A stretch of 64,000 nucleotides of DNA from Flavobacterium celericrescens (lineage in GTDB: Bacteria; Bacteroidota; Bacteroidia; Flavobacteriales; Flavobacteriaceae): NCBI RefSeq assembly GCF_011392075.1, contig NZ_JAAJBV010000001.1, positions 372,001 to 436,000 on the forward strand, given 5' to 3'. Made by a program: the position numbers and the translations under genes. A model generated the notes under the pieces. That model saw only the letters and a program-made list of their open reading frames with translations. It did no database searches and was not told the DNA's origin. How positions within the stretch are numbered: the stretch's first letter is position 1; the number at the start of each line of letters is the position of its first letter. Below, one piece after another: positions 44,733-54,135 of the stretch.

Positions 44733-45581
44733 ATGAATTTTTTAGAAGATAAAAGTTTTATTACCGTTAAAGATTTTTCAGTTTCTGGAGAATCTTTTTC
44801 CTTGTTGTTAAATGAGGAATATCAAATTTTAAAAACACATCCCCAACCTACTTTAGATAAATTAGGTTCGTATTACGAATTCGAAGATTACATTTCGCAC
44901 ACTGATGGAAAACGTACACTATTTGAAAAAATGTATCATTTCATCAAAAGAAAAGCAATTCGTGATAAAGTGAAATTAATTAATTCGTACCAACCTGTTA
45001 AAGGAAAAATTTTAGACATCGGAGCTGGAACAGGAGATTTCCTTTTGGAATGTAAAAATCAGAATTGGGATATTCTTGGAATTGAGCCAAACGATAAAGC
45101 AAAAGGAATTGCTGTTGGAAAAGGAATTAAATTTGGCGATACTATCGAAAAGTTAGAAAGCAATTCTTTTGATGTAATTACCATGTGGCATGTTTTAGAA
45201 CACGTTCCAGATGTCGAATATCAAGTTGCTGAATTGAAACGTTTATTGAAACCATCGGGAACAATTATTATTGCAGTTCCTAATTTCAAATCGTATGATG
45301 CGAAATATTACAAAGAATTTTGGGCAGCTTATGATGTGCCTAGACATTTGTGGCATTTCTCAAAAACAGCAATTGAAAAATTATTCGACAAACAAAATAT
45401 GAATCTTGAAGATATTAAACCAATGTGGTTTGATAGTTTTTATGTGTCACTTTTGTCAGAAAAATATAAAACCAGAAAAATGAATTTCATTTCTGGATTT
45501 TTTATCGGTTTGATCTCAAATGTGTCAGGATTCTTTAAAAAAGAGTTTTCATCGCATATTTATGTGTTAAAAAACAAGTAA
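44733..45581 (+). CDS. class I SAM-dependent methyltransferase
   Basis: 282 residues with a Methyltransf_23-type domain: SAM-binding ILDIGAGTGDFL near 93-104 and the post-motif MWHVLEHVPD near 150-159. The N-terminal 85 residues are a helical extension, and hydrophobic segments near the C terminus suggest membrane association. Relatives include UbiG/UbiE-like and polysaccharide-linked methyltransferases; the substrate cannot be inferred. It follows mnmG with a 135-base gap holding a parS site. Confidence 0.8.
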   Translation: MNFLEDKSFITVKDFSVSGESFSLLLNEEYQILKTHPQPTLDKLGSYYEFEDYISHTDGKRTLFEKMYHFIKRKAIRDKVKLINSYQPVKGKILDIGAGTGDFLLECKNQNWDILGIEPNDKAKGIAVGKGIKFGDTIEKLESNSFDVITMWHVLEHVPDVEYQVAELKRLLKPSGTIIIAVPNFKSYDAKYYKEFWAAYDVPRHLWHFSKTAIEKLFDKQNMNLEDIKPMWFDSFYVSLLSEKYKTRKMNFISGFFIGLISNVSGFFKKEFSSHIYVLKNK

Positions 45582-45761
45582 AAACCATTTTAAAGCGATT
45601 TTAGCCATTTTCTTAATGGTTTTGATAAGAATTATTGTCTTTTTTTGAAAGATTTAATCTAATTAATCTATGAGAGCTGCTTTTAATAGCTTGAATCTAT
45701 CATTTTTAAAAAAGTATATAAGAAATTCTTATAATCGAAAAATAAATAAAAAACCAACAAA

Positions 45762-45792
45762 TTTGTAACTTGATAACTTATTATTACTTTTA
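45762..45792 (+). promoter_or_regulatory. promoter for the OmpH-like gene
   Basis: TTTG at 45762-45765, a 19-base spacer and TACTTTTA at 45785-45792 (one mismatch to TAnnTTTG) fit the Bacteroidetes promoter well. A near-palindrome TATAAGAA-A-TTCTTATA at 45717-45733 lies just upstream. Confidence 0.6.
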
Positions 45793-45818
45793 CAAAAATT
45801 ATTAATTATTTACAACAA

Positions 45819-46385
45819 ATGAAAAAAGCCATTTTAATTTTAGGCGTTGCATTAAGCATTTTAGCTTGTAACAAAAATGAAGGAAAATCAGAAAGTTTAA
45901 AAACAGCATATATTGATACTGCAGAAATTTTAGAAAAATATGAAAAATTCAAAGCAGAAGATGAAAAATTCAAAGTGAAATCTCAAGAAATGGGACGTCC
46001 TTTAGAAGCAAAAGTGAAAGCTTTTCAAGCTGAAGCTCAAAATTTTCAACAAAATGCTCAAGTAAAAGGACCGCAATGGGCACAACAAAAAGGTGCTGAA
46101 TTAACTCAAAGAGAGCAACAATTAGGTATGGAGCAAAACGCTTTATTACAACAATTACAGCAAGAAGGCGGTGTTTTAAGAGATTCTATTATAAAAGAAG
46201 TTAAAGTTTTTATCAAGGAATATGGTAAAAAGAAAGGTTATGATTATGTATATGGTACAGGTGATGCGGCTACTATTTTGTACGCTAAAGACGCTTATAA
46301 TATTACAGATGAAGTTTTAAAAGAACTGAATGATAATTATAAAGCTTCAGATAAAAAAGAAGAAAAAACAGCTGTAAAAAAATAA
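45819..46385 (+). CDS. OmpH/Skp-family lipoprotein
   Basis: 188 residues, lipoprotein signal ending in LSILAC. The mature protein is largely a helical coiled coil (about 35-130, rich in Gln, Glu, Lys and Ala), then KKGYDYVYGTGDAATILYA, the conserved end of the OmpH/Skp fold. Skp is a periplasmic chaperone for outer-membrane proteins; the lipid anchor seen here is not present in E. coli Skp. Monocistronic between a promoter and a terminator. Confidence 0.85.
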   Translation: MKKAILILGVALSILACNKNEGKSESLKTAYIDTAEILEKYEKFKAEDEKFKVKSQEMGRPLEAKVKAFQAEAQNFQQNAQVKGPQWAQQKGAELTQREQQLGMEQNALLQQLQQEGGVLRDSIIKEVKVFIKEYGKKKGYDYVYGTGDAATILYAKDAYNITDEVLKELNDNYKASDKKEEKTAVKK

Positions 46386-46389
46386 ATTC

Positions 46390-46415
46390 AAGTCCTGAGA
46401 AATCAGGACTTTTTT
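46390..46415 (+). terminator. terminator of the OmpH-like gene
   Basis: AAGTCCTGA-GAAA-TCAGGACTT hairpin followed by a T run. Confidence 0.9.
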
Positions 46416-46432
46416 ATTTCTAATCCTTTCTA

Positions 46433-46440
46433 TATATTTG
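46433..46440 (+). promoter_or_regulatory. -7 element for the helicase gene
   Basis: TATATTTG matches TAnnTTTG exactly, 21 bases before the ATG at 46462. Confidence 0.5.
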
Positions 46441-46461
46441 TTTATTAAAATTTTACGCCAC

Positions 46462-48738
46462 ATGGAACAAGTATCAGCCGCAGCCAATTACACCCTCAGA
46501 TTTATTAATCAGACCAATAAATCCATCTTCCTTACCGGAAAAGCAGGAACCGGAAAAACTACTCTTTTAAAAGAAATTATCGCCACAACACATAAAAACA
46601 CGGTTGTTGTAGCTCCTACAGGAATTGCCGCTTTGAACGCTAATGGAGTAACAATTCATTCCATGTTTCAATTGCCTTTTGCTGCTTTTATACCTGATAA
46701 TAAGCAACTTCCGCATTTTTCCGACACTGTAAAATTCGAAAATCGCGATTCACTTGGACGTCATTTCAAAATGAATAACGTGAAACGCTCCGTTATTAGA
46801 AATATGGAATTGTTGGTCATCGATGAAGTTTCTATGTTACGAGCTGATGTGCTTGATGCCATGGATTTTATGATGCGAAAAGTCCGAAGAAATGAAAGAC
46901 CTTTCGGTGGAGCTCAAGTATTATTTATAGGAGATTTACTACAATTACCACCTGTCGTAAAAAATGAAGAATGGGAAATGCTTAAGAATTACTATCGAGG
47001 CATGTTCTTTTTTCATTCGCACGTAATTCAGCAATTTCCGCCTTTATACATTGAATTAGATAAAATTTTCCGTCAAACGGATGCGGAATTTATTGATGTT
47101 CTGAACAATTTGAGACATAATAAAATCACTTCGGAAGATGTGCAACTGCTAAATCAGTTTGTTAAAGCCGATTTTGATCTAAAGAAAAACAAAGGTTTCA
47201 TTATTTTAACCACACATAATTCCAAAGCAGATACCATAAATGCTCAGTCGTTAAAAGATTTAGAAGGAAAACAATTCACTTATTTACCTGAAATTACCGG
47301 AGATTTTTCCGAAAAAATCTATCCATTAGAAGAACAATTGCAGTTGAAAGTCGGAGCACAAGTCATGTTTATTAAAAACGATTTGAATTTCGAAAAGCAA
47401 TTCTTCAATGGAAAAATGGGTATCATCAGTTCGTTAACCGAAAAAGAAATTTTTGTTCATTTTCCAGAAGAAAACAAAACGATTGAAGTGGAACGTTACG
47501 AATGGCAAAACATTCGCTACAAAGTCAACGAAAACAGCAAAGAAATCGAAGAAGAAGTCATAGGAACATTTGTCCACTACCCTATCAAATTGGCTTGGGC
47601 GATTACCGTGCATAAAAGTCAAGGTTTAACTTTCGACAAAGCAGCGCTCGATGTATCGCAAGTTTTTGCACCTGGACAAGCGTACGTGGCTTTATCGCGT
47701 TTGCGTTCGTTAAAAGGGCTTATTTTGCTTTCTCCGTTGCGAATGAATGGCATTTCGAGCGATGAACAAGTGCTCAGTTATGCTGAAAACAAAGCTTCTG
47801 AAGAAATTTTACAACATTCGTTAGCTAAAGAAACCTTGTTTTTTTGGTTGAATACTTTGCTTAATTCATTTGATTTCAAAGAATTAGGTCAAGAATGGCG
47901 CAATCATTTGTTCAGTTACAATTCCGAAGCACCAAAATCGCCAAAAACAAAGCATAACGATTGGGCAAAAACTCAAAATGATAAAATCGCTGAAATTTTA
48001 GAACCTTCAGGGAAATTTATGTCGCAATTGCATAAAATTTTTTCCGATGAAAATTTGGATGTCAATTTCGTAAAAGAGCGATGTGATGCGGCTTATCAGT
48101 ACTTTTTTAAAACTTTAGACACTGTAGCCGAAGAATTGTTGTTGAAGATCGAAGAAGTCAAACGCATCAAAAAAGTAAAAGCGTTTTATGATGAATTATT
48201 GGTTTTAGAAGAACTTCAAATCAAAGCGATTTTACAGCTTAAAAAAGCAAAATTATTAACGAATATCATTGTTGAAGGAAAAGAAATTTCGAAGAAAAAT
48301 TTAATTTCGGAAGACATGAGTACTTACAAAATCAATAAGTTAGTGGTTGTGGCAGAACGCTTTAGAACTTCGCATGCAGCTTTGGTAGAAGATGATGAAG
48401 ACGTTTCGTATTACACGGATTCAAAAAAGAAAAAAACAAAAGAACCAAAAAAATCGACTTACGAAGACACCTTGGAATTGTGGAAACAAAACTTATCGAT
48501 TTACGAAATTGCAAAACACAGAAAGCTAACACCTCAAACGATTTACAACCATTTTGCTAAGTTAATCCAAATGGAAATCGTGCAACTTTCCGACATTTTA
48601 CCAGAAGATAAAATTTCAGATTTAAGAGCTGCTTTCAAAGATTTTAAAGGCGAAAGTTTAGGCGAATTAAAAGAAATTCACGGTGATCAATTCTCTTGGG
48701 ATGAATTGCGGTTGTATAAAGCTAGTTTAAACAATTAA
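46462..48738 (+). CDS. PIF1-like helicase with C-terminal helix-turn-helix domain
   Basis: 758 residues from the ATG at 46462; a TTG at 46438 lies inside the promoter element. Walker A GKAGTGKT at 26-33, an AAA/PIF1-type Walker B VIDEVSML near 115-122, and the late helicase motif WAITVHKSQGLTFDKAALD near 375-393 with VALSRLRS show an SF1B helicase. The region about 490-600 is helical, and the last part (about 650-750) with YEIAKHRKLTPQTIYNHFAKLIQ is a RecQ-like helix-turn-helix. Likely acts on DNA in repair or replication. Confidence 0.88.
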   Translation: MEQVSAAANYTLRFINQTNKSIFLTGKAGTGKTTLLKEIIATTHKNTVVVAPTGIAALNANGVTIHSMFQLPFAAFIPDNKQLPHFSDTVKFENRDSLGRHFKMNNVKRSVIRNMELLVIDEVSMLRADVLDAMDFMMRKVRRNERPFGGAQVLFIGDLLQLPPVVKNEEWEMLKNYYRGMFFFHSHVIQQFPPLYIELDKIFRQTDAEFIDVLNNLRHNKITSEDVQLLNQFVKADFDLKKNKGFIILTTHNSKADTINAQSLKDLEGKQFTYLPEITGDFSEKIYPLEEQLQLKVGAQVMFIKNDLNFEKQFFNGKMGIISSLTEKEIFVHFPEENKTIEVERYEWQNIRYKVNENSKEIEEEVIGTFVHYPIKLAWAITVHKSQGLTFDKAALDVSQVFAPGQAYVALSRLRSLKGLILLSPLRMNGISSDEQVLSYAENKASEEILQHSLAKETLFFWLNTLLNSFDFKELGQEWRNHLFSYNSEAPKSPKTKHNDWAKTQNDKIAEILEPSGKFMSQLHKIFSDENLDVNFVKERCDAAYQYFFKTLDTVAEELLLKIEEVKRIKKVKAFYDELLVLEELQIKAILQLKKAKLLTNIIVEGKEISKKNLISEDMSTYKINKLVVVAERFRTSHAALVEDDEDVSYYTDSKKKKTKEPKKSTYEDTLELWKQNLSIYEIAKHRKLTPQTIYNHFAKLIQMEIVQLSDILPEDKISDLRAAFKDFKGESLGELKEIHGDQFSWDELRLYKASLNN

Positions 48739-49401
48739 ACCATCTTTCATTTCTATAATTCGGTCACTTTTTTTCGCAAAATCATCATCGTGTGTTACAG
48801 CAATGATGGTTTGGCCATAGTTTTGGGTTAATTCCTGAAAAATATCAAAAACAATGTTGGTGTTTTTACTGTCTAAATTTCCAGTAGGTTCGTCACCCAT
48901 GATTAATAATGGGTCGTTTATCAATGCACGAGCAATTGCTACACGCTGTTGTTGCCCGCCCGAAAGTTTGTTGGCAGGTTTTAAAGCTTGATCTTCTAAT
49001 CCAAGAATTTTGAGTTTTTCGTATGCTTTTTCTTCGATTTCTTTTTCGGAAAGTTTTCCAAGTTTAATTGCAGGAATCATAACGTTTTTTAAGCATGTAA
49101 ATTCTGAAAGTAAGTAATGAAATTGAAAAACAAACCCAATTTTTTCATTTCGAATTGCTGCTAATTTATCAGTTGATAAACCCGTCATTAATTCGTTATC
49201 AATGAATAAATTTCCTTTGTATTCAGTATCCATTGTTGATAAAACATACAATAGTGTAGATTTTCCACTGCCCGATTTTCCAACCATTGAAAGAAATTCT
49301 CCTTTTTGGACTTCAAATGAAATATTTTTCAAGACTTGAAATTCAATTGGGTCATAGAAATATTTATCTATATTTTCGGTTTTTAGAATAGTTTGACGCA
49401 T
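48727..49401 (-). CDS. ABC transporter ATP-binding protein (LolD/MacB type)
   Basis: 224-residue ATPase with Walker [10 protein letters not shown] near 42-50, signature [15 protein letters not shown] near 145-159 and Walker [15 protein letters not shown] near 166-179. The MacB/LolD subfamily works with FtsX-like permeases. Its 3' end overlaps the convergent helicase gene by 12 bases. It is the last gene of the TetR-controlled efflux operon, 3 bases after the permease. Confidence 0.93.
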   Translation of the reverse strand: MRQTILKTENIDKYFYDPIEFQVLKNISFEVQKGEFLSMVGKSGSGKSTLLYVLSTMDTEYKGNLFIDNELMTGLSTDKLAAIRNEKIGFVFQFHYLLSEFTCLKNVMIPAIKLGKLSEKEIEEKAYEKLKILGLEDQALKPANKLSGGQQQRVAIARALINDPLLIMGDEPTGNLDSKNTNIVFDIFQELTQNYGQTIIAVTHDDDFAKKSDRIIEMKDGLIV

Positions 49402-49404
49402 AAT

Positions 49405-50628
49405 TTATTTTCTAAAAATGGTTACAGGATCAACTTGTGCTGCTTTTTTTGCTGGAATATAACCTGCGAAAAAAGTAATTACTAAACCAATAACAACGCC
49501 TTGTAAATATTTTATAGGTTCATAATCAATAGGAAAATAACCAATATCACCACCAACATATACTTTTTTCAAAAAAGTTATTAAAACGGTTGCCATAATC
49601 ATTCCTCCGATAACGCCCATGATTCCTATTGTTACTGCTTGTGTCACGAATATTCTAATGACATCTTTCCCTTTAAAACCCATAGCTTTTAAAATGGCGA
49701 TATCATTAATTTTTTGTGAAACCGTCATGTTTAAAATGTTATAAATTCCAAAACCTGCGACTAACAAAATAGTTAGAGAAACAAAAGTGATAATCATTTT
49801 TCGCATTTTGTTGGCAGCCATAAAAGTTTCGTTAGCTTCTTTCCATCCTTCTGCTTTGTAACCCGTTATATTAGAAATTTTTTCAGCTATTACTTTTGCC
49901 TTTTCTGGATCAACAATATTTACGTTAATATCTGTAATATAGGACGCTCCTTCTTTCAATAATTGTTGAGAACTAGCTAAATTTACATAGGAATTTGATT
50001 TATCAACTTTTGAATTATTGGTTTTAAAAATTCCAACAACTTTGTACGTTTTGTTTACACTTTTTGAGGAAGTTAAATTGATATTATCGCCAATTTTTGC
50101 ATTCATTTTTTCTGCAATTCCGCTTCCAATAATAATTCCGTTTGGATTTGATTTTAATAAGTCGAAATTACCTTCGGCCATAAACGATTTGATGTTGTAC
50201 ATCACATTCGCTTCTTCAGGTTTGATGCCAATTGCTAATCCCGAGATTTGTGATTTTCCATTGTTATAAAAAACATTAACGCTTACTTGAGGCGTAACTA
50301 CAGTAACCTCGGGCTGTTTTAAAATGGTTTCAGAAATTAACTTCGGATTAATAATTGTATTGTTTGACGGAACAATTTTCGGATTAATAATCACATAATT
50401 TTCTTTAGAATTTTTAACTAAAACCTTGCTAATTTCGTCGTCTTTATATACTCGAATATGAGATGTTGTTTTGAAAATACTTGCACTCGAACTTTTATCA
50501 AATCCAACTAACATGCTATTCATAAAAATATAAATAGACATTCCTAAAACCACACCAGCCGCTGCAACAGCGGTTAATTTTTTGTTGGAAATAATATACG
50601 TTTTTGCTATTTCGGTATTGATGTTCAT
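49405..50628 (-). CDS. FtsX/MacB-family ABC transporter permease
   Basis: 407 residues with one N-terminal membrane helix (about 17-38), a large periplasmic MacB-PCD domain (about 40-275) and three C-terminal helices (about 280-305, 330-355, 375-395), ending in the family-typical PAKKAAQVDPVTIFRK. Acts as the mechanotransmission permease of a tripartite efflux or secretion pump with the ATPase, the adaptor and the TolC protein of the same operon. Substrate unknown. Confidence 0.92.
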   Translation of the reverse strand: MNINTEIAKTYIISNKKLTAVAAAGVVLGMSIYIFMNSMLVGFDKSSSASIFKTTSHIRVYKDDEISKVLVKNSKENYVIINPKIVPSNNTIINPKLISETILKQPEVTVVTPQVSVNVFYNNGKSQISGLAIGIKPEEANVMYNIKSFMAEGNFDLLKSNPNGIIIGSGIAEKMNAKIGDNINLTSSKSVNKTYKVVGIFKTNNSKVDKSNSYVNLASSQQLLKEGASYITDINVNIVDPEKAKVIAEKISNITGYKAEGWKEANETFMAANKMRKMIITFVSLTILLVAGFGIYNILNMTVSQKINDIAILKAMGFKGKDVIRIFVTQAVTIGIMGVIGGMIMATVLITFLKKVYVGGDIGYFPIDYEPIKYLQGVVIGLVITFFAGYIPAKKAAQVDPVTIFRK

Positions 50629-50631
50629 GGC

Positions 50632-51720
50632 TTAAGGTTTTAAAGGCAACAAAACATCTTCTTTAGTGATTCCGTCTAAAATTTCTACATATTCTGTAGA
50701 AACTATCCCTGTTTTTACGATAATGGCTTCGTCTTTTCCTTTTACCATTACTTTGTTTCCAAAGCCCAAAAAGTTTCTTGGAATTAAAAGTGCATTTTTC
50801 TTTTCGCCAACTAGAATATTAGCTTCTAATTGCGTTCCATAAAGCGAAGTATTCAAAGGTTTGTCGAAAATTACTTTACAAATAAACGATTGGGTTTGCT
50901 CATCAAAAGCGGCTAAAATTTCGCTGATTTTTGCATTATACACTTCGTTTTTATTGGTGTTTAATTGCACAAAAACGGTTTGACCAATTTTTACTTTCCC
51001 AATACTATTTTCATCTACATTTAAAACTCCTTCAACTTTATTTTCATCTGCGATTACGGCAATTACATCTCCTTTTTTCACATAATCACCAGAAAATTTT
51101 AGCTTTTTAATAATTGTTCCTTTTTGTGGAACAACTAATTTATTATACCCTAAAACCACTTGATTGTTTTTCAATTGATTTTCAGTGTTGATGTAATTTT
51201 GTTTCGATTGTTGTAAAACTTGTTGGTACTGTTTTTTCAAAGCATTCAATTGCGATAATGAATTTTCTGCGGCTAATTGCATGTTTTCATATTCAACTTT
51301 GGCAATACTCTGCGAATCGTATAATCTTTTGTAGCGTTCGGCTTGCGTTTTATCTTGCTGATATTTGCTTTCTGCAAACTTTATATTTTGCTGTAATTGT
51401 TGCAAAGCTGGAGCATTATCCGTTAAGTTTTCTTTGGAAATAACTACCAAATCTTTAGCAGAAGCGGTATTGTTTTCATTAGTTTTATTGTCAATTGAAG
51501 CAATAATTTGGTTTTCAGTTACTTTATTTCCAACGTCAAAAGTTGCATTTACTAAAATTCCATCTGTTTGAGCAGTAAGATTATAGGAATTGTCCCATTC
51601 TAATTCGCCCGAAGCAAAAACTAATTCTTTAATGTCTTGCACAACGGGCTTTCCTTCTTCTTTTGTTCCACATGAAAACAAAGTAGAAAGTGTTAGTAAA
51701 AGAAGCAGACTATTTTTCAT
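50632..51720 (-). CDS. periplasmic adaptor lipoprotein (HlyD/MacA family)
   Basis: 362 residues with a lipoprotein signal ending in LFSC. Biotinyl-lipoyl-like hairpin halves flank a coiled-coil (about 85-190, Gln/Asn-rich), followed by a beta-barrel domain (about 215-300, NKVEGVLNVDENSIGKVKIGQTVFV) and a membrane-proximal domain. It bridges the inner-membrane FtsX-like permease and the TolC-like channel. It lies 3 bases before the permease and 11 bases after the TolC gene. Confidence 0.9.
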   Translation of the reverse strand: MKNSLLLLLTLSTLFSCGTKEEGKPVVQDIKELVFASGELEWDNSYNLTAQTDGILVNATFDVGNKVTENQIIASIDNKTNENNTASAKDLVVISKENLTDNAPALQQLQQNIKFAESKYQQDKTQAERYKRLYDSQSIAKVEYENMQLAAENSLSQLNALKKQYQQVLQQSKQNYINTENQLKNNQVVLGYNKLVVPQKGTIIKKLKFSGDYVKKGDVIAVIADENKVEGVLNVDENSIGKVKIGQTVFVQLNTNKNEVYNAKISEILAAFDEQTQSFICKVIFDKPLNTSLYGTQLEANILVGEKKNALLIPRNFLGFGNKVMVKGKDEAIIVKTGIVSTEYVEILDGITKEDVLLPLKP

Positions 51721-51731
51721 TTTGAATATTT

Positions 51732-53069
51732 TTAGTTGTTGTTTATCACAATTTTATTTTTTGAAAATCCTATGTTTGCCAAAGCATTTACCAGATTTAT
51801 CTCACTGATTAACAAATCATTTTGCGAAATTAGAAGCTTGTCTAATGGTAAAATTTGTTCTTGGTATTGATTGAAATTTTTTTCAAAAGTGTCTTTTTTT
51901 AGCAGATATATTTTTTTGAAATTTTTATATTGCTCAATCGCTTTTTCATATTCAATTTCTAGTTGTTTGTTGGCAAATTCATTTTCTTTTTCCGAATGTT
52001 CTGCGCTGTTTTTCAATTGATTCAATTGAATTTTCTTATTGTAAACCGTTGCTAATTTTTGCACATTCGTTGGAAAATCCCAAGTAACTTTTAAACCTAC
52101 ATAATTATAGTTTACCCAATTTGAATTCGCATCAAAATAGTTTACATTACTTAGATTTTGCCAATTAAATGATGATATGAAAGATAAAACAGGCAATTGT
52201 TGCAAACGAGCAATTTTTAAATCTTGTTGCATCATTTGGTATTGTAACTTATAGTTTTCGCTTTTAAAATTGGAGTTGGTTGCAACCAAATCTTCTCTAT
52301 TTTCATAATTTGAAAGCGGTTCTGTAAGTTTTAAATCAAATTCATTTTCAAAGAAAAGCGCTAAACTTTGCTTTTGTATCTTTTCATTTAAGATAAGTTG
52401 CGATAATTTATCTTGTAGCGCAATTAAATTAGCTTCTGCTTCATTTACATCTTGTTTTCTTGTAATTCCTTCGTTAAATTTGTTTTGGTTTATTAAAACT
52501 AAGTTTTCGGCTATTTTGATGTTTTCTTGAAGAATTTTTTTCTGAGCTTCAAACGAAAGCAAGTTAAAATACACGCCGTTAATTTGATTATAAATGTTTT
52601 GCTCGTTTAGTTTGTTTTGATTTTCAACTAATTGTTCGTTGATTTTTGCACTTTTAATTTGGGCAATACTTCCAAAATTTAAAATATCAAATTGAGGTTG
52701 TACCGAAAAGGTGCTGGTATATTGTTGCCCCATAGTAACTTCCTTAAAAGTTCCTTCGGGTAATCCAAAGATTGGACCTGGTAAAAAACTTACTTGTTGT
52801 TCAAAATTATTCAAGGATTGAGCAGTTGCTGGAATTCTTGGATTTAATACATTTCCTATCGCTGTTTTTTTTGTCAAATTTGCTAATTGCGTTTGCAATG
52901 TTGCATTTTGTAAAGCATAATTTTTTTCTTTCGAAAGTTGTAACGCTTCTGGTAAAGAATTTACGATTTTTTCTTCTTGTGAAAAACTTGACAATCCACA
53001 AAAGATTGAAAAGAGTATCAAAAATCCTTTTTTTGAAGGTATAGGAATATTTTCAAATTTTTTCATCAC
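51732..53069 (-). CDS. TolC-family outer-membrane channel
   Basis: 445 residues with a signal peptide (basic start, then LILFSIFCGLSSFSQ). The mature protein is built of long alpha-helical hairpins with periodic Gln/Asn/Leu and the repeated internal symmetry of OEP domains (about 35-220 and 250-435). It provides the outer-membrane exit duct for the pump encoded downstream. It follows the tetR-like gene by 4 bases. Confidence 0.9.
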   Translation of the reverse strand: MMKKFENIPIPSKKGFLILFSIFCGLSSFSQEEKIVNSLPEALQLSKEKNYALQNATLQTQLANLTKKTAIGNVLNPRIPATAQSLNNFEQQVSFLPGPIFGLPEGTFKEVTMGQQYTSTFSVQPQFDILNFGSIAQIKSAKINEQLVENQNKLNEQNIYNQINGVYFNLLSFEAQKKILQENIKIAENLVLINQNKFNEGITRKQDVNEAEANLIALQDKLSQLILNEKIQKQSLALFFENEFDLKLTEPLSNYENREDLVATNSNFKSENYKLQYQMMQQDLKIARLQQLPVLSFISSFNWQNLSNVNYFDANSNWVNYNYVGLKVTWDFPTNVQKLATVYNKKIQLNQLKNSAEHSEKENEFANKQLEIEYEKAIEQYKNFKKIYLLKKDTFEKNFNQYQEQILPLDKLLISQNDLLISEINLVNALANIGFSKNKIVINNN

Positions 53070-53073
53070 ATTG

Positions 53074-53670
53074 TCATTTCTTTTGTATTAATAGCAATAA
53101 GTTTTCAATGATTTTGTTTCCTTCTATAGAAATATCGTATTGAAAACCAGAAAGTTTCCACTTTAACATTTGAAAACGAAAAGTACCGAGTATAATTGGC
53201 AATAAATCTTCGGTTGAAATTTCTGTGGTAAATTCGTTGCTCTGTTTTCCTTGTTCAAGTATTTGTGCCAATAATTGTATTTTGTTTTGCATCAATTGAA
53301 GAATTATGGCTTTAATTTCTTTAGATTCATCTATTAATCCATCAGATAAAACAGCAACAACAAAATGTGGATTGTTTTTAAAATAGTTGAATTGACTTGT
53401 AAAAACTGCTTTAAAATTTTCAGTTGCAGAATTTTGCGGTTTTATTTGTGCTGTTAAACGCTTGTTCATGTTTTGTTTTAGTAGCGATAATAAAGCAACT
53501 AAAATTTCTTCTTTTGATTTGAAATGGCGATAAATAGCACTTTCAGAAAAATTCATTTCAGATGCAACCGTTTTTGTTGTTAAACCTTTTATTCCTTTTT
53601 CAATAAGTATTTTTCCTGAAACTTCTATGATTTCAAGTTGTCTGATTGATATTTCGTTTGTATTTGTCAT
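53074..53670 (-). CDS. TetR/AcrR-family repressor of the efflux operon
   Basis: 198 residues from the ATG at 53670; a GTG at 53688 falls inside the operator-like palindrome. N-terminal TetR helix-turn-helix (about 8-50) with GIKGLTTKTVASEMNFSESAIYRHFKSKEEIL split over the usual three helices; the C-terminal half is the ligand-binding helical domain. It is first in the operon with TolC, adaptor, permease and ATPase genes, so it probably represses its own transcript. The ligand is unknown. Confidence 0.9.
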   Translation of the reverse strand: MTNTNEISIRQLEIIEVSGKILIEKGIKGLTTKTVASEMNFSESAIYRHFKSKEEILVALLSLLKQNMNKRLTAQIKPQNSATENFKAVFTSQFNYFKNNPHFVVAVLSDGLIDESKEIKAIILQLMQNKIQLLAQILEQGKQSNEFTTEISTEDLLPIILGTFRFQMLKWKLSGFQYDISIEGNKIIENLLLLIQKK

Positions 53671-53676
53671 AAGTGA

Positions 53677-53688
53677 GTGAATATTCAC
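53677..53688. promoter_or_regulatory. operator-like palindrome for the TetR regulator
   Basis: GTGAATATTCAC is a perfect 12-base palindrome lying between the -7 element and the tetR ATG, where a bound repressor would block initiation. Confidence 0.6.
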
Positions 53689-53692
53689 ACTA

Positions 53693-53700
53693 CAAAGATA
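53693..53700 (-). promoter_or_regulatory. -7 element of the efflux operon
   Basis: Minus-strand TATCTTTG matches TAnnTTTG exactly, 22 bases before the ATG, directly next to the palindrome. Confidence 0.6.
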
Positions 53701-53743
53701 TGTGTTTTTAAAACATGAAATATAAAAACGTTCAAAAATTAAT

Positions 53744-54133
53744 TTAACTCAATAAAAAAACCGCTAAAACTGCTGGAATAAAGTAAATTACGATAGTTCT
53801 TGCGCCATCGTAATCTTTAGCTAAACGCTGTCCAAAAAGTAAACACAATAATGTTAAACAAGAAACGATTGCGCCATAATATCCTAATCCTTTTGTGACA
53901 GGTTGTTGAATAAAAAGTTGAATGATTCCAGAAACACATAACACACCCGCGATAATTTCTAATACAAGAATCGTCATAAGCGCCATAGGAACTTGTTTAG
54001 CTAAGATTGTGTTTGCAAAATGACCAGTTAACCATTCTACATTCCCTTTCCAATCTTTGATTTTATCATATCCAGATTGTAAAAAAGTAATTGCTAATAA
54101 TGCTAAGACTAAAATTGGAGCTGCTTCTGTCAT
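53744..54133 (-). CDS. DoxX-like small membrane protein
   Basis: 129 residues with four membrane helices; LVLALLAITFLQSGYDKI at the start and an acidic-Arg loop near LAKDYDGA fit the DoxX-like family of inner-membrane proteins, whose roles include redox and oxidative-stress functions in some bacteria. It lies 2 bases after holB and is probably co-transcribed. Confidence 0.75.
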   Translation of the reverse strand: MTEAAPILVLALLAITFLQSGYDKIKDWKGNVEWLTGHFANTILAKQVPMALMTILVLEIIAGVLCVSGIIQLFIQQPVTKGLGYYGAIVSCLTLLCLLFGQRLAKDYDGARTIVIYFIPAVLAVFLLS

Positions 54134-54135
54134 AA

